Shown: one piece after another, positions 34,392 through 45,235 of the stretch
How positions within the stretch are numbered: the stretch's first letter is position 1
Layout: the number at the start of each line of letters is the position of its first letter
Assembly (NCBI GenBank): GCA_036927565.1
Contig: JAYESD010000007.1
Coordinates: forward strand, 131,166,230-131,230,229
From: Tuctoria greenei
Lineage: Eukaryota > Streptophyta > Magnoliopsida > Poales > Poaceae
Direction of reading: 5' to 3'
DNA length: 64,000 bases
The notes under the pieces: generated by a model
Database searches by the model: none
What the model saw: the letters and a program-made list of their open reading frames with translations, nothing else
Told to the model about the DNA's origin: nothing
Made by a program: the position numbers and the translations under genes

Positions 34392-35725
34392 GGCAGAGTG
34401 ACAAGGCACAAGGTTAGGCTGGAAGTTAAAGGATATGCACAGAAGTATGGAATCGATTTTGAGGTCTTTGCACCAGTGGCAAGATTGGAGGCTGTGAGAT
34501 TTGTATTGGCACTAACTGATCATTCAAGGTTGGGAGGTACATCATTTAGAAGTGAAGTCATTTTTTTGAATGGGGACTTGACTGAGGAGTCTTTTGTAGA
34601 ACAGCCAACATGTTTTGTCATAATAGGGAATGAACACCAAGTTTTGAAACTGCACAAAGCACTTTATGGACTGCACCATGCCCCTCGAGCATGGTACCAG
34701 AAACTTGATGAAAGTCTGACAAAGCTGGGTTTTCAGAAATGCTCATCAGACCATGTCATGTATTGCAGAGGAAATGATCAGAGGAGACTGATCATTGTTG
34801 TGTATGTTGATGACTTGGAGGTCACTGGAAATTGCAGAGAAGAGATAAAACAGTTTAAGCAAGATATGACGAGGCTATTCAAAATGAGTGATCTGGGACA
34901 CCTGCACTATTATCTGGGTATTGAGGTAAAGCAGAAACCGGAGGGGTTCTTTTTGAGCCAAGGAAATTATGCCAAGAAGATAATGATAGGCAGGACTACT
35001 GGACTGTAATCCCTGCGAGGTTCCAATGGAGCCAAGACCGAAACTAAGCAAGGAGAGTGATTCACCTCTTGGGAATACTACTAAATATAGAAGTTTGGTA
35101 GGAAGCCCGAGGTATCTAGTCAACACATGCCCAGATTTGGCGTACTCTGTTGGTTATGTCAGTAGGTTCATGGAGAAGCCACACTTGGATCATCTGCAGG
35201 CCGTGAAACACATTTCGAGGTACGTTGCAGGCACGCTCAACTAAGGTCTGTTTTATCCAAGAGGAAAAGAAATGCAGCCGTCTCTGATCGGGTTCAGTAA
35301 CAGCGATTTCCCTGGATATGTTGACGAGAGGAAGAGTACAAGTGGGACCATTTTCTTTCTTGAAGAAAGTCCAATTGGGTGACAATCTACCAAGCAAAAG
35401 ATTGTGACACTTTCAAGCTGTGAGGCAGAATATGTAGCTGCTGCTTCAGCTGCCTCTCAGGCTGTTTGGCTATCAAGGCTGTTATGTGAAATCTTGGGGA
35501 CAAAGGTGTTGAAGCCTAAACTGAATATGGACAACAAATCCGCAATATCTCTGGTGAAAAATCCTGTGTTAAATGATAAGAGCCGTCATATCGACACAAG
35601 GTTCCGTCTTATTAGAGAATATGCAACTGAAGGAAAATAGAGGCACAGTTTGTGGGAAGGAGATCAGTTAGTTGATATACTGACAAAAGCACTTGGCAGG
35701 ATCAAGTTTTCAAGGCCTCTGTAGA
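34392..35725 (+). pseudogene. copia H reverse transcriptase and RNase H
   Basis: RT reads VRLEVKGYAQKYGIDFE, LHKALYGLHHAPRAWYQKL and VVYVDDLEVTG (palm, about 34800-34830). A frameshift near 34990 shifts to EVPMEPRPKLSKESD. A stop near 35242 follows YVAGTLN. RNase H follows with FSNSDFPGYVDERKSTSG, a stop near 35380, then VTLSSCEAEYVAAASAAS and NKSAISLVKNPV. The end near 35720 is close to the polypurine tract. Domain order is intact; at least three lesions. Confidence 0.88.
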
Positions 35726-35769
35726 AGGATTGGTCTGAAGGTCCTTCGAACGGGATGATTGAGTGCCCA

Positions 35770-36150
35770 AGAGGGGGGAGAAGGGAATGTTGGAGCAAGT
35801 CTGAAGCACAGTTATTGTTTTCTGTTATTTCCACAAGTCTGCATTTTGGGTTCTTCAGTTTTGTCAGAGCTCAACAAGTGGTGCAGCGCGTCAGTCGAGT
35901 TTGTGGTGTACATGGTACGCATACGAGCGAGTTTTTAAGATCATAGGAGAGTGGGTTGTGTGCTGCCTCGGGCGGTTGTAACAGACCACATTCTGCTATG
36001 TACTCTATATATTAGTCTTTAATAAAAATTACAAAGCTGCGATTCAGAGCAGCACAACACAGAGCTCCAGTTTTTACTCCGTGTTAGTGCGCGTTCCTCT
36101 CTGTTCGCCATTGTGTTCATCACGGTGAACATCTGGTAGGTTCTCACACA
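35770..36150 (+). repeat. Polypurine tract and 3' LTR of copia H
   Basis: AGAGGGGGGAGAAGGGAA (35770-35787) directly precedes TGTTGGAGCAAG at 35788. The LTR contains CTCTATATATTAG near 36003 and AATAAAAA near 36021 and ends TCTCACA at 36148 (possibly 36150). The copy at the 5' side is missing so the end is inferred. Confidence 0.78.
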
Positions 36151-36435
36151 GATGGCAGTCAATCATCTTCATCTCCGCATCGAGAAGTTGTGCTGGCTTT
36201 TCTGCACCCTGATGCCAGACCAAAACTTTACGTCAGAGCACATGGCTGGAAATATAGAATCTTCGTTATCAGCATGGACAACTTTTGTATTTTTCTGCTG
36301 CAGATGGCATTCTGATTCAAACCCGTAATAACAAGAAGAAAATGACCTTTCTAATCAAATGCAAAGCAACCAAAGGCTTAAGGATTTTCATCATAAGTAG
36401 TGGATGCAATAAAGCAATCCGAATTAACTCCGCCT
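36151..36435. other. Unassigned spacer before LINE
   Basis: About 285 bases between the LTR of H and the LINE leader. I see no open frame worth calling, no repeat and no terminal motif. It is probably old target DNA. Confidence 0.5.
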
Positions 36436-36579
36436 ATGTTGTAATGACATAGCCGGTCCCAAGCCCGGATAAAGGAGGAGGGGTTGTGATAGGCTTTGTG
36501 AGCCAACAACTATACTTAGCCATTCTCATGGAAATGAAACCCACTAACTATTTGTTGGGGAGTAACCCTCTTAGCGATG

Positions 36580-36760
36580 CACCATATCGGAACTCAGGTA
36601 TGATGTTAACTGTGGGCAAGGGCCGGGTCGCCACCACCTTAGTGGCGCGCCACATCGTAACCCGGATGTGGTGTTAAATGGGCAAGGGCCGGATCGCCAC
36701 CACCTTAGTAGCGTGCTACATCATCGCCCAGATGTAGTGATAAGTGAGCAAGGGTCTTTG
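36580..36760 (+). repeat. 66-bp tandem repeats in LINE leader
   Basis: The unit GGGCAAGGGCCGG...TTAGTGGCGCGCCACATC...GATGTGGTG begins at 36614 and 36680, with a degenerate copy before (36578-36613). Stems can form in each unit: CCACATC/GATGTGG in unit 1 and CTACATC/GATGTAG in unit 2. Paired changes suggest conserved RNA structure (see findings). Confidence 0.65.
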
Positions 36761-36779
36761 CATCTTACTTGACGAATGC

Positions 36780-37900
36780 AAAGGGTAAGGAAGCTAGCGA
36801 AGGAAACTAGATTTCAGGTAGATAGTTGGAATGTAGGATCCTTGACGAGAAAGCTACGAGAGTTAGTAGACACTGCGATTAGGAGACGTGTAAATATCCT
36901 TTGCGTACAAGAGACTAGATGGCGGGTCAAAAGGTGAGAGAGGTCGAGAATACCGGTTTCAAGCTTTGGTACTCTAGCTCGACCGGAACTAGAAATGGTG
37001 TAGGCATCCTAATAGATAGAGCCTCAAGGATGGAATAGTGGATGTCCATAGACGAGGGGATAGGATCATCCTAGTCAAGGTAGTTGTGGGGGACCTTATA
37101 TCGAATGTACTTAGTGTTTATAGCCCACAAGTCGGGCTCAACATGAGCACTAAGAGATAATTTTGGGAGGACTTGGAGGATATGGTTACTAGTGTACCGA
37201 TAGCCGGAAAACTCTTCATAGGAGATCTCAATGGCCATGTAGGTACAACAAACATTGGTTTTGAGGAGGTACACAGATGTTTTTGGTATGGCGATAGAAA
37301 CCAGGAGGGTAAGGACATCCTAGACTTTGCCGTAGCCTATGACCCGTTGGTAGCTACACCCTGTTTAAGAAGAGGTTATCTCACTTAGTGACCATTACTA
37401 GTGTCCAACGTTCTAGCCAAATTGACTATATTCTCACCAGGAGAAGGGAGAGGGAGCATGCTTAGATTATAAGGTGATCCCTGGAGAGTGTGTTGTACCA
37501 CAACATAAACTTGTGGTAGCCGACTTTTGCTTCTATGCGCGTGTGTCTCAAGACGGTTTTAACACCACAAGAACAAAATGGTGTCTCAAGAAGAAGGAGA
37601 CTTATAAGAGTTGGCATTGTGAGAGTAGCGCAAGCAACATTGCGAAGTATAAAGAGGCTAAGAAGAATGCAAGCCGTGTTGTGTGTAAAGCAAGGGGGCA
37701 GACCTATGATGCACTATATGATAGACTAGGAACAAAGGAAGTCGAGAAGGACATATACAAGATGGCGAAACTTCGCGAGAGGAAGGTGAGGGATCTCAAT
37801 CAAGTAAAATGCATTAAGGATGTGGTAGATCAGATTCTAATGAAGGATGAAGAGATTAGGAATAGATGACGAGACTACTTCAATGGACTATTCAATGACG
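36780..37900 (+). pseudogene. LINE I endonuclease domain and linker
   Basis: Many stops, but AP-endonuclease-type parts are readable: DRIILVKVVVGDLI, NVLSVYSPQVGLN, and an open 37173-37388 with VPIAGKLFIGDLNGHVG. Here the family has GGDLNGHVG, so one Gly is missing. The frame changes near 37390 and continues as VIPGECVVPQHKLVVADF (37471-37524). The later linker (37560-37870) is open and basic. This domain nicks target DNA for reverse transcription. Confidence 0.82.
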
Positions 37901-38620
37901 AGAATGAGAGCATTAGGTTCGAGTTGGATGACTCATTTGATGACACCAACAGAGGATTTGTGCAGAAGATACAAGAGTCCGAGGCTAGGGAGGCCTTAAA
38001 AAGGATGAAAGGGGGAAAAGCCCTCGGTCCCGATGGTTCCCCATTTGAGGTGTGGAGATATCTGGAGGATGTGGCAATAGTATGGCTCACTAAACTATTC
38101 AACAACATTTTTCAGCTAAACAAAATGCCTGAAGAGTGGAGGAAAAGTATTTTTGTAACTTTCTTTAAAAATAAAGGAGATGTTCAAACTTGTACTAATT
38201 ACCGAGGAATTAAGCTCATGAGTCATACTATGAAGCTCTAAGAGAGGGTGATTGAACACCGCTTCAGGAAAGTGACTAATGTTACTAAAAACCAGTTTGG
38301 TTTCATGCCTAGAAGGTTCACTATGGAGGTGATCTTCCTACTCTGTCAGATTGTGGAGAGATATAGGGAGCAAAAGAAGGATCTACATATGGTGTTCATT
38401 GACTTGGAGAAGGCATATGATAAGGTACCAAGGCCGGTCTTGTGGTGGGCGCTAGAGAAACACAAAGTACCAACAAAGTACGTTATCCTTATCAAAGATA
38501 TGTACGATAATGTGGTGACAAGTGTGCGTGTAAGTAATAGTGAGACTGTTACTTTTCCTATCACAGTAGGGCTACACCAAGGATTAGCCTTAAGCCCATA
38601 CATCTTTTCCTTAGGGATGG
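37901..38620 (+). pseudogene. LINE I reverse transcriptase, first half
   Basis: Readable RT blocks are EALKRMKGGKALGPDGSPFE, NYRGIKLMSHTMKL (followed by a stop near 38241), FGFMPRRFTMEVIFLL, MVFIDLEKAYDKVPRPVLWW and GLHQGLALSPYIFSLGM. The catalytic Asp of block A is in FIDLEKAYD. CACTA J starts directly after ATGG at 38620. Confidence 0.88.
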
Positions 38621-39040
38621 CACTACAGAAATAGGGCAAAAGGTTGTCAGCCGCATAGGCATCGGTAACCTAAAGAAACAGACGCATTTAAGGTATATAC
38701 GTCGGTACTCATAGCCGACGACATAGATTTGATGTTTTTAACTGGTATGTACATCAGGGCTGATGCCTTTATGGCTCAATGCCGTTGGTTTGCAGCACCG
38801 ACGCATTTAATATCTAAAACGTCGGTGGCACACCCGATGCGTTTATAGAGCGTAAGAATGTCGCCCTCGGGTCAAAGATGATGCCTTTAAGGCAGATAAG
38901 AACGTCGGCAAGGCTGTCAACCGACGCTTTTAAGGTGGATAAGAACGTCGGTTGTGGGCCCTAGCTGACACCTTTAAGCCTCTTAAGACCGTCGGCCCAA
39001 CACCAAACTAATGCCTACATAACTGCCTATTTTCCTCCCC
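38621..39040 (+). repeat. Left subterminal repeats of CACTA J
   Basis: Repeats alternate GACGCATTTAAGG/GATGCCTTTAAGG with AACGTCGG and CCGACG, roughly every 40-60 bases. Similar CGTCGG and CCGACGG motifs occur at 63240-63550 on the right. In CACTA families such repeats are bound by element-coded proteins. Confidence 0.85.
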
Positions 39041-39318
39041 GCCCGAGTGGGCAGCCTCCAAGCCGGAGCCATAGCTCTAGTGACTAAACAGTTCACGAGT
39101 TCACAACATCACAAAAGATCATCAATATTTATAGCACAATATATACAACACAGTTCAACATTTCACACATATATAAATAGCACATCACAAGTTCAAACAT
39201 ATGTATATAAACGAGCACCATCAGTTCATCACAAAATATCATGTTCAACACAAAATGGGAATGAAAACAAAAGTCACATGTTCACATAAAGTTCACAATG
39301 TGGCAATGAAGACAACAT

Positions 39319-40315
39319 TCACGCATTGTTATTGGAACCTCCGCCACTCGCTCCTCCCTCGTTCAAATTCAGAAAATCATCACAACCTTCCAGATGATCG
39401 GAACCCTGCAAGAATCAAATACAAGTTACACTTTGCATTTATACTTATAATTCGAGTGTATTAATCTCTCTAAAATGTGCTAATTGACTTATTTGTTACA
39501 AAACTCACAAATATGTTAATATGACTCAAAGTCGCTAAGTATTATTCAAATTAACCTATGTTTTTATGGGAAATAATGATTTAGAAGTCATACCGTTGCG
39601 GCTGGAGTTGTTGATGGGTTAGTTTGTCCTAAAATAAAGGGCATCTGTGGTAGAACACCTGGATATGGCTGCAATCCAGGAGCCAACAATGACATAAATC
39701 TCTGAGGTTGTGGAACAAATGATTAACCACTCTCAGAACCCTATTACACGTATGGTTAGAATTTTGTATTATAACTCAATGTAATATGACACGTGGTCAT
39801 ACCTGTGACGAAGAGCCAATATGTTGTCTTGGCTACATTGGACCAGACATATCACCTTGAGGGAAGAACTACATCAAGTAAAGATATTCAGTTAAGTTAA
39901 TTTAACACATAGTAAAGAGTATTATAACTTGAATAAAACAACAAATATATCTGCAACATCATGTGAAATTGAGGTGGTTGTGGTGTGCTGAATAGAGAAC
40001 CGGTGCTATCGTGACCCAAAAACTACATCAAGTAAATTATTTGTGAGATCTTAAGTGAAACATTTTAAAATTGAATAAATAGCTCAATTGTTACGATACC
40101 TGTGCCATATACAGATACTGCATCTGGTGTTGCACCTGTTGCTGTATTTGTTGATGCATCTGCATCTGCATCTCTGTTCTGCTGCTGTTGCTGTTGTTGT
40201 TGCTTTTGCGTGTACATCTCTTCATGAGTACGTCTCAGTTCTTCTCTTAATGCATCCGTCTCCGTAGTAGACTGGAACCTACTAGAACTATCACTGGTGT
40301 GCCACCGCCTAACAT
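39319..40315 (-). pseudogene. CACTA J PF03004 gene, 3' exons
   Basis: The last exon (39405-39319) reads GSDHLEGCDDFLNLNEGG to a stop after SGGGSNNNA, with an AG acceptor. It parallels the acidic/Gly-rich tail of CACTA L (GLRRDDDDFDFGGGFGG). Earlier exons near 39590-39740 (VPQPQRFMSLLAPGLQPYPG), 39800-39870 and 39950-40020 are Pro/Gln-rich. The exon at 40100-40315 is a coiled coil (TDALREELRRTHEEMYTQKQ) with a nine-Gln run. It is broken at 40315 by hAT K; without K the frame continues from GDGYVECESYV at 55700-55635. Some stops occur in the Pro-rich exons. Confidence 0.75.
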
Positions 40316-41665
40316 TAGGCCTGACAACGGGCCAAGGCTCGGCCCAAATCCGAACCCAGCCTTTTTTCCTTTCCATGGGCCCGATCCTAATCCAACCCAA
40401 ATTCAACCTATTATGTCCTATCCAGCCCAGCCCTTTTACAAAATAAGCCCAATCCTACCCTGGCCCTTTTAAAATAACTGGACCGGCCCTGATATAGACC
40501 AACGAGTCAGCCCACGGATCGTGCTTCCTTAGTATTGTGGCAGCCCAACTCCGCAGGCTCTTCACAAAAAAATAGGAAGCCAGGGCTTTGCACAGAAAAA
40601 GAGGAAGTCCACCAATGCTTAACGTTGCACATAGAACAATAGTCTACCGCTAGCAAACTGATTAATACTTCTTACAAAAAGTCTACAACATTACAAATAT
40701 GAATATCATCAGTAAGATAAATGACTTTGTTAACATAGTCTGATAGCATGCCTGATAGACAAACAACATATACATCCATACATTTCATAAATTACAGTAT
40801 ATAATACAAGCTACAAAGCACATTTAAAACTTTTAAACAAAGAGGCAAGGCTTATTTTGCCAGCAACTAACTCCAGTTGGTGTGCTGAAGGTAATCATGC
40901 ATGAATAGTGAGAAAGCTCCACTGCAAATACTATTGCATGAAAATAGAAGCTGAAACTCTCTGCAACCGCAGCAAATTTCTGACTCCATGGATTCCACGT
41001 CCTCCTTACTCGGTGGTGATAGTGTTAGTGGATTTAGTACTTGCACTTCAGATTCTTGATTTCCATGAAGGGGTGAAAGAACAATCGACTGTAACAAACT
41101 GAACACCATTTAGCTTCCAATAATACAAAATGCACAAAGCAAAAGCTACCTAAAGAGATTCAAGATGGAACAATTGCCCATGCATAAGCTGCCGGCACCA
41201 TGTCAAAAAGGCTAGACCTCCACTTTCTATCAAATAACTCTTAATCGGAAATAGTTACGATGAAACTATTTTACTAAATGAAACATATAGGGACAGCACC
41301 ATCACTAAATGAAAGAAATACCAGAAACAGCAGCAACAAAAGCATCTTCGCAAATCGCAACAGCAACAGAAGCATCTTCACAACATTAAAAACTCTCAAC
41401 ATGACATCTGCAAATGTACTGTTCTCATAGTAATACCAGTGAACAAGGATTAAGTGAACAAGAAAAAAATAAACTGATTGATAATTTCCAGTACATGATA
41501 TGTTACACATGCAAAAAGGTAAGACAGTAATATCTAAGGAATTATAAACTGAAAGGGATGAAGTAATTTTCATTAGAACTCCCATTCAAAGTCATAACAT
41601 GCCATGTTTGAGCATCACACTAGTGAATAAATTAAAGAATACAGAAGAAAAGCAGTCAAACTTAC
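40316..41665 (-). other. hAT K 3' flank, possible captured exons
   Basis: The first 200 bases are TIR-proximal repeats of GGCCC/GGGCC type. Around 41076-40870 a minus-strand frame reads SPLHGNQESEVQVLNPLTL then SPPSKEDVESMESEICCGC. It is compositionally coding-like and lies downstream of the SINA-like exons, so it may be another exon of the captured gene, but I recognise no domain. The rest (41160-41660) shows nothing. Confidence 0.4.
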
Positions 41666-41778
41666 ATCACTATTTAAAAGTTGAGGGCACACTCCAGGGA
41701 TAGGACACTTTGAAGGAGCAAAAAGGCAAGATTCTTCATGGGCATTTGTAAGCGGATAGCTAACAAACTCACTACAAC
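41666..41778 (-). pseudogene. SINA-like E3 ligase exon, second part (in hAT K)
   Basis: Follows on from 51127 when CACTA L is taken out. The codon for Cys is split across the duplication: ...YANWG then CSEFVSYPLTNAHEESC and LFAPSKCPIPGVCPQ. This is the SINA-type zinc finger pattern (C...H...C...C) that follows the RING in seven-in-absentia proteins. The exon ends in GAT followed by GTAAGT. No stop interrupts it. The family binds substrates and E2 enzymes for ubiquitination. Confidence 0.82.
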
Positions 41779-42444
41779 CACTACAGGAATCCCGACGATT
41801 TGCGACAGCCGGGGCCGTCGCAAATAAGCCAGATGCCGTCGCAAATAAGCTATTTGCGATGGCTTTCTTTATTTGCGACGGCTTTCGGCCGTCGCAAATA
41901 TGGCGTCGCAAATAAGCTTATTTGCGACGGCCACCGTCGCAAATAAACTTATTTGCGACGGCTAGGAGAGGCCGTCGCAAGTTGTTGCTGCGGGCTGGTG
42001 GGCCCCGCGAACTTATTTGCGACGGCCCAGCCGTCGCAATTAAAGCTTATTTGCGACGGCCTGACCGTCGCAAATAAGTTCAGAGGACAGGGCCCACGTG
42101 TCCTCCTCCGGGACCCACGACTCTATTTGCGACGGCCAGGCCGTCGCAATTAATGCTTATTTGCGACGGCCAGGCCGTCGCAAATAACTGTGGTTTAATT
42201 GCGACGGCTTGTACTCTTATTTGCGACAGTACTGTATAAAAAGCCGTCGCAAATAAGGTTTTTTATTTTTTTAAAAAACAGAAAACACTAACTGGCTTGA
42301 TGGCCAGATTCACAACAAACACAATATACATAATATACACAATATATACACAGCATACACAAAGATCATCACAATCACAAACTAAAATTCCGATACATCT
42401 CACATCGTCATCAACAAAGTAAATAAAAGGGCTCACTCGCCCAT
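41779..42444 (+). repeat. Left subterminal palindromes of CACTA L
   Basis: About a dozen copies of TATTTGCGACGGC in both orientations from 41800 to 42260. After 42260 comes A-rich DNA and the 3' end of the PF03004 gene. The same palindromes are at 50820-51115. Confidence 0.9.
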
Positions 42445-45145
42445 CTAACCTCCGAAGCCACCTCCAAAGTCGAAGTCGTCGTCGTCGCGCCTCAATCCAG
42501 GCGGCGGTAGCGAAGGCGACGGCGTTTGTGCAGCCGTCGCGGATCCCTGCAATTAATAAAACTTAGAGTTAGAATATAAATGCATCAACATCTCTCTCCC
42601 TCCCTCTCCCTCTATCTTCATCTAGATCACCCTCTCTTCCTCTCTCTTTTCATTTCTCTCTTTGTCTCTCACTCTATCTTTCTTGCTCACTCTATCTCTC
42701 TATTGCTATCCTTTTCCCTCTATGTTCCTGCCTCTATCTCCATCTACATCTCCCTCCCTCTATCTTCCCCTCTCTCTATCTCCATCTACATCTTACTCTC
42801 TCTTCATTCCCATCCTACTCTATCTATCTTTCACTCTTTCTTCTGTCTCCCTTTCTTCTACCTCTTTCTTTCTTCTATCTCAATCATTTTCTTCTATCTA
42901 ACTATCTCTCTCTTTCATCTATCTCAATCTTATTACGCTGGAGAAGAAGGATTACATAGAGACTTACCTGACCCGCTGAAGAAGGATCGCCTGGGAGGAC
43001 CGGTGGTAGTACCGGTAGCTGGATTCCCAGATCCTGCACCCGAGCGATGGCCTGTCATTGCAAACATTAAATGCTACCTATTAGTAAGTCATTTAAGCTG
43101 AATTAATGAGAATTTTAATTTTTAGATTGTTACCTCCATTGCTTCCCGCATCTGCGCCAACGCTGCTGCCTGGGTTTGGATCGTGGCCTCCATCGCCCTC
43201 CTTTCCTCCTCATGTCGCCTTTCATTTTCTTCTACAGTTTCTCGGAGGGACTGCATCTCAATGTCCCTCTGCGACACGTGGCGACCTCCCGTACCTGAAG
43301 CCTGCGTGGAGCTGCCTCTCGCAGGTCTACCCGCCCTCGAGTCGACAACTCCGTCGAATATGGCGAGCCTATAAAAAAGAGAGTCGGTAATATGAAATTA
43401 AAATATCTTGAATACTTTGAATTGAAAACGATAAAATGACTTGCAAACTCACCTTCCGTGTGCTTTTCAACCACCGGTTGCATACGCGGCTTGAGGATCG
43501 ATCGGTTGACGTTCCCAATCGAAATCCTCGCCGTGTATCTTCCTAGCCTCCTCCCCGTACTTAGCCTGCAAAACAATAAAATCGTGTAAGTTCAACAATC
43601 TATATAGTTATATTTAATATGAATGATTTCTAAACTTACCAAACGCTCAGCTGCAGCCTGACTGCACCCCGTCGGCTGAGAAGGGTCCCTGTGACCTCTC
43701 TTCCAAACCTCAGCAGGGGTGGGCGGCACCCCCGTCTCGCGCTCCTGTCAATATTGTTAGTACGAACAATATATTATTAATATATAAACATAAGTTACAC
43801 ACACTTACCATGCATTTAGATAAACGCAAGTGGTTATCTTGCCCGTGCCTGCTCTTCCCCTCCACCCCTCTGCAGTCTCGAGCCTTCTCAGACTTAGCTT
43901 TAAACTCGTCGCTAGCCCAGTAGCAACAAAGGGCCCGAAATGCATCGGTCCGACCCTGCAACCAGCTCACGTGGCCCTGCACATAGTTCGAAGTCGTTAA
44001 AAGTACCATCGAGGACATTATCAGAAAAAAATACTTACTACACTCCACGTACCTGCGCGTACTCCTCCTCCGTCAGGTGCCTCTCGCTCTCTTGTCGGAA
44101 GTGTAACACGTGCTGCTGGTTCGCCTTCAAGTGCTCATTAATGATTTGAACACGGGCGTTCGACAAATCTTGTCGAAGTGCCTTGGCAGCGTTGAAGTGA
44201 AACACTCGCCTCGCATCCTCAAACATGCGACGGTCGTTCGGGTCCTCTAAAGTATATCTTGCCTGCGATAAAGAATATATTGAAGAGATGTTCACTAAAA
44301 GAGTTTAAGAGTTGTAACTTAGAAACTTTTTTAACATACTTACCATAAAATCGGCCCATACGGCCTCCTGAAGGTTGCCGTGCTCCTGGTGATGGACGCG
44401 TGCGTAGTCCTCCCACGAAAGAGCAGGCACCCCGTCGATGACCCCGGGATAGTGCAAACGCACTATAGACCCGAGGACACCGTTCACCGGTCTTTGGTGT
44501 TTCTCACCGGTGAAAGACAAGTCGTCCCAAGCCCTGTAAGATATTTATTCATTCATTCATTACTTAAGTAATCAAAAGAAACTAAAATTGAAAACTATAA
44601 TTTTTATTACCTGTCTCCGACTGGACGAATCACAGTCCTCTGTGAAGGGGCCGCGGGAGGACTGACAAAGTGAGTCCTCCTCGTCCTCCGCGTCTGCTGG
44701 GGCGCCACGTCAAGTGACCCAGACGGCTCCTCACCAGCCGAGTCAAAGGCCTCAGGAACAAACTCATCGTCAGCCGAGGGCTGGCTGGCCGAGGGCTGGC
44801 TCGCCGAGGGATGACTCGCCGAGGGCTGCCTCGCCGAGGGCTGGCTGGCCGAGGGCTGCCTCGCCGAGGGCTGGCTCACCGAAGGCGCCGCAGCCTCTGA
44901 GTCAGCCGGTGAGGACTACAACATTCAAATGATTCATAAGTAAGTTTAATGTGAATTTGAATTTAAAGAATTTGTCAAAAACGAGTGACATTTACCTGTG
45001 ACGAAGCTCTAGAGCTGGTGTGAACGTGCCCCAGCAGCTGAGAGCGTCTGCTGCCAGTCGACGAGGCACCAACGAAAGCGTCCTCAGGTCTAGAGGGGTA
45101 GAACCCCCTCGTCGGCGGCACCTTCTTACCCTTCTTTGACGCCAT
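42445..45145 (-). pseudogene. CACTA L PF03004-type gene, 10 exons, one stop
   Basis: Start MASKKGKKVPPTRGFYPSRP at 45145. Exons with GT/AG ends: 45145-44996, 44915-44611, 44533-44344, 44262-44053, 43976-43809, 43744-43640, 43565-43453, 43368-43134, 43051-42968, 42546-42445. Exon 2 carries tandem PSASQ/PSARQ repeats. Exons 3-8 form the PF03004 core (VLGSIVRLHYPGVIDG, ALCCYWASDEFKAKSEK, ERETGVPPTPAEVWKRGH). Exon 8 is a coiled coil (ENERRHEEERRAMEATIQ), and the tail is DDDDFDFGGGFGG. A TGA in exon 7 (YATGG-stop-KAHG, near 43472) is the only break I see. Such proteins probably bind element ends with the Tnp2 transposase. Confidence 0.88.
42588..42935 (+). repeat. About 350-base CT-rich tract in an intron
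   Basis: Almost pure pyrimidine (CTCTCTCCCT, CTATCTT, CTCTTTC) on the plus strand, hence GA-rich in the sense strand of the last intron of the PF03004 gene. It gives long open frames (42580-43101) that are only low-complexity Ser/Leu/Phe. Confidence 0.85.
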
Positions 45146-45235
45146 CCTATTATAATTAGATAATTAGTAAATATGCAAATAAAATATATAAAATTCATGT
45201 TACTATCTTCAAGAAAACATTACTTGTAGTCACTT

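Larger units (their letters stand above)
34392..36150 (+). mobile_element. copia element H, 5'-truncated
   Basis: Plus-strand RT, RNase H, a polypurine tract and a short 3' LTR. The 5' part is removed at the copia G insertion. It is of a different family from the Sireviruses (short LTR, no repeated tracts). Confidence 0.85.
36436..38620 (+). mobile_element. RTE-type LINE I, 5' part
   Basis: Begins with a leader containing GCCGGTCCCAAGCCCGG at 36452, followed by endonuclease and RT of the plant RTE (non-LTR) kind. It is interrupted at 38620 by CACTA J and resumes at 63587. The TGG duplication (38618-38620, 63587-63589) restores YIFSLGMDEML in RT. The 3' end is outside the window. Confidence 0.88.

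Noticed and set aside
36610..36760. HDV-like ribozyme in the LINE leader
   Set aside because: Stems covary, but I could not place the five-helix nested pseudoknot or the catalytic C; reported only as structured RNA.
41770..41778. CACTACAAC just left of the CACTA L end
   Set aside because: Chance copy in the SINA-like exon; the element end is at 41779, fixed by the AAC duplication.
42580..43101. 173-codon Ser/Leu/Phe frame
   Set aside because: A pyrimidine microsatellite in an intron of the CACTA L PF03004 gene.
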